Source of the DNA: Pseudomonas wuhanensis
Lineage (GTDB): Bacteria; Pseudomonadota; Gammaproteobacteria; Pseudomonadales; Pseudomonadaceae
Assembly: GCF_030687395.1 (NCBI RefSeq)
Contig: NZ_CP117430.1
Coordinates: 3,968,001 to 4,032,000, forward strand
Length of the DNA stretch: 64,000 nt
Reading direction: 5' to 3'
This document shows, one piece after another, positions 62,738 through 64,000 of the stretch. Made by a program: the position numbers and the translations under genes. The notes beneath the pieces were generated by a model. It searched no databases. It was given only the letters and a program-made list of their open reading frames with translations, and was not told the origin of the DNA. Each line of letters starts with the position of its first letter. Position 1 is the stretch's first letter.

Positions 62738-64000
62738 TGGTACATAATCGTATTAATCGAAATAACATAACCAAAGGACTGACCTTCTGGGGGCAATGGA
62801 TAATTGCCATCACTTCGGTCAATACATTGTTATTTGGTCTGGCGTTGTATCAGACAGGAGAAATCGACGCCCATTATCGTGTGCTTGCAGTACTCACTTT
62901 CCTCGGTTCCGTCCCTTCCTACTCCCTGCTGCTGGTCTATCACAAGCAGCATAGTTACCTCAGCGGCTTGGCGCGCCTGCTACTGGGATGGCTGCTGCTG
63001 CTGGCCGGACTGACCAGTATTGGTTTTTTCAGCAAGACCAGCGAATTGTTCTCCCGGGAAATCATCGTGGTCTGGGCCACGGCCGGTTATTGCATTCAGG
63101 CCTTGCTGTACCTGCCATTGCACAGTTTTTCCAAGCACTACCAGCGGCAATTGCACAGCCAGTACAACACCCTGATTATCGGCACCGATCAACTGGCGGT
63201 GAATCTGGCAGACAAACTGACCAAAACCGAGTATCCGCCGCTGGTGGGCCTGATCAGCTCAAATCCAAACGAGCTGTCTACCCAGGTCAATGCCCACCGG
63301 GTTCTGGGCCCATTGCAGGAACTGCGTGAGCTGATCCAGGTGCACGACGTCCGGCGGCTGTACATCGCGCTGCCCTTGAGCGAAGCCAAACAGGTCGAGG
63401 CACTGTACATCGACCTGCTCGACGCCAATGTCGATGTGGTCTGGGTTCCCGACCTGGGCAGCATGACGCTGCTCAATCACTCCATCAGCGAACTGGACGG
63501 CCTGCCTGCCATCCACCTCAATGAAAGCCCGCTGACCAGTTACCCTACAGCGGCGCTAAGCAAGACCTTGCTGGACAGAAGCCTCGCCGCCCTCGCGCTG
63601 ATCGGCTTCAGCCCGCTGCTTCTGGTGATCGCCGCCGCCGTGAAGATTTCTTCCCCGGGCCCGATCATCTTCAAACAGGAACGGCACGGCTGGAACGGCA
63701 AGATCATCAAAGTCTGGAAGTTCCGCTCTATGCGCTTGCACGACGACCACCAGGTCCGCCAGGCCGGCCGCGAAGACCCGCGCATTACTCCAGTCGGCCG
63801 CTTCATTCGACGCACCTCCATCGACGAACTGCCGCAGTTCTTCAACGTGCTGCAAGGCCATATGGCGCTGGTCGGGCCACGGCCACATGCGGTCGCCCAT
63901 AACGACTACTACACCGGAAAGATTCAGGCTTACATGGCCCGCCATCGAATCAAACCGGGCATCACCGGGCTGGCACAGATCAGCGGCTGCCGTGGCGAAA
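62738..64000 (+). CDS. Undecaprenyl-phosphate glucose phosphotransferase (WcaJ/PslA family), 3' truncated by window
   Basis: The frame opens at ATG 62738 (MVHNRINRNNITKGLTFWGQ) with GAGGA eight bases upstream, and is open to the window end. The N-terminal part has about four TM helices (WIIAITSVNTLLFGLALY, VLAVLTFLGSVPSYSLLLVY, LLLGWLLLLAGLTSIGFF, IIVVWATAGYCIQALLYL), then a CoA-binding-like Rossmann domain (YNTLIIGTDQLAVNLADKL). A fifth hydrophobic segment precedes the catalytic core (SSPGPIIFKQERHGWNGKIIKVWKFRSM, DPRITPVGRFIRRTSIDELPQFFNVLQG, MALVGPRPHA, KPGITGLAQISGCRG). It transfers Glc-1-P to undecaprenyl phosphate. It probably begins a second EPS operon. Confidence 0.92.

Noticed and set aside
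1..64000. CRISPR arrays, tRNA/rRNA genes, complete insertion sequences, prophage genes
   Set aside because: Looked for and not seen in either strand.

Overview
The window is chromosome of a Pseudomonas, most likely of the P. fluorescens group. Supporting signs are the high GC, tightly packed genes with GTG/TTG starts, several palindromic REP pairs with the GAGCAAGCCCGCTCCCAC core, and Pseudomonas-type families (DUF6124, GlxA/AraC regulators, a type VI secretion VgrG-Rhs locus). No rRNA, tRNA, CRISPR array or complete insertion sequence was seen. Assignments come from reading the sequence and from family knowledge; no database search was run.

Layout. 1-7.6 kb: end of a T6SS spike locus, with the VgrG C-terminus, a DUF4123 adaptor, and a 1569-residue Rhs protein whose variable tip resembles an EndoU-type nuclease. 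An immunity gene follows, then an AT-rich string of orphan immunity-like small genes, one apparently broken at a poly-C tract. 7.7-10.7 kb: a DUF6124 gene and a small partner, a hybrid histidine kinase, and a decayed second copy of the small partner's 3' end plus terminator beyond the kinase. 11-16.3 kb: small periplasmic/cytoplasmic proteins, then an operon of ABC ATPase, FtsX-like permease and CrtC-type lipocalin lipoprotein. 16.5-18.2 kb: a phosphoethanolamine-transferase-like membrane enzyme.

18.6-36.7 kb: one large plus-strand exopolysaccharide (EPS) operon, mostly with overlapping start/stop codons. It encodes nucleotide-sugar supply (UDP-glucose dehydrogenase, UDP-glucuronate epimerase) and an initiating sugar transferase. 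It also encodes a CpsD-like P-loop protein, Wza-like and Wzz/Wzc-like export proteins, three glycosyltransferases, a Wzy-like polymerase and a Wzx flippase. The remaining products are a polysaccharide deacetylase, a glycosidase-like periplasmic protein, a 41-codon small ORF, a CelD-type acyltransferase, a ChbG/YdjC deacetylase and a GNAT-like protein. The product is probably a Wzx/Wzy-dependent, uronate-containing, N- or O-modified EPS.

37-45 kb: metabolic and stress genes (methyltransferase, LysR/esterase pair, MscS channel with cNMP domain, isochorismatase-amidohydrolase-ABM-DoxX cluster). 45.2-46 kb: a DUF6124 gene preceded by a repeat-rich region whose three arms could fold in two mutually exclusive ways next to the ribosome binding site. 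46-56.9 kb: a regulator-rich segment (LysR, MBL hydrolase, AraC, alpha/beta hydrolase, flavodoxin, two convergent paralogous winged-helix/NTPase regulators, GlxA, pirin). Here an identical 20-bp near-palindrome lies in two divergent promoter regions. 57-59.5 kb: an ABC exporter and a VOC protein whose C-terminus is frameshifted by a 5-bp repeat.

59.5-64 kb: an AT-richer segment with two atypical response-regulator-like proteins flanking a degenerate EAL protein, followed by a second EPS locus. That locus opens with a WcaJ/PslA-type phosphoglycosyltransferase, cut by the window end. The trio is a plausible regulatory module for the second EPS.
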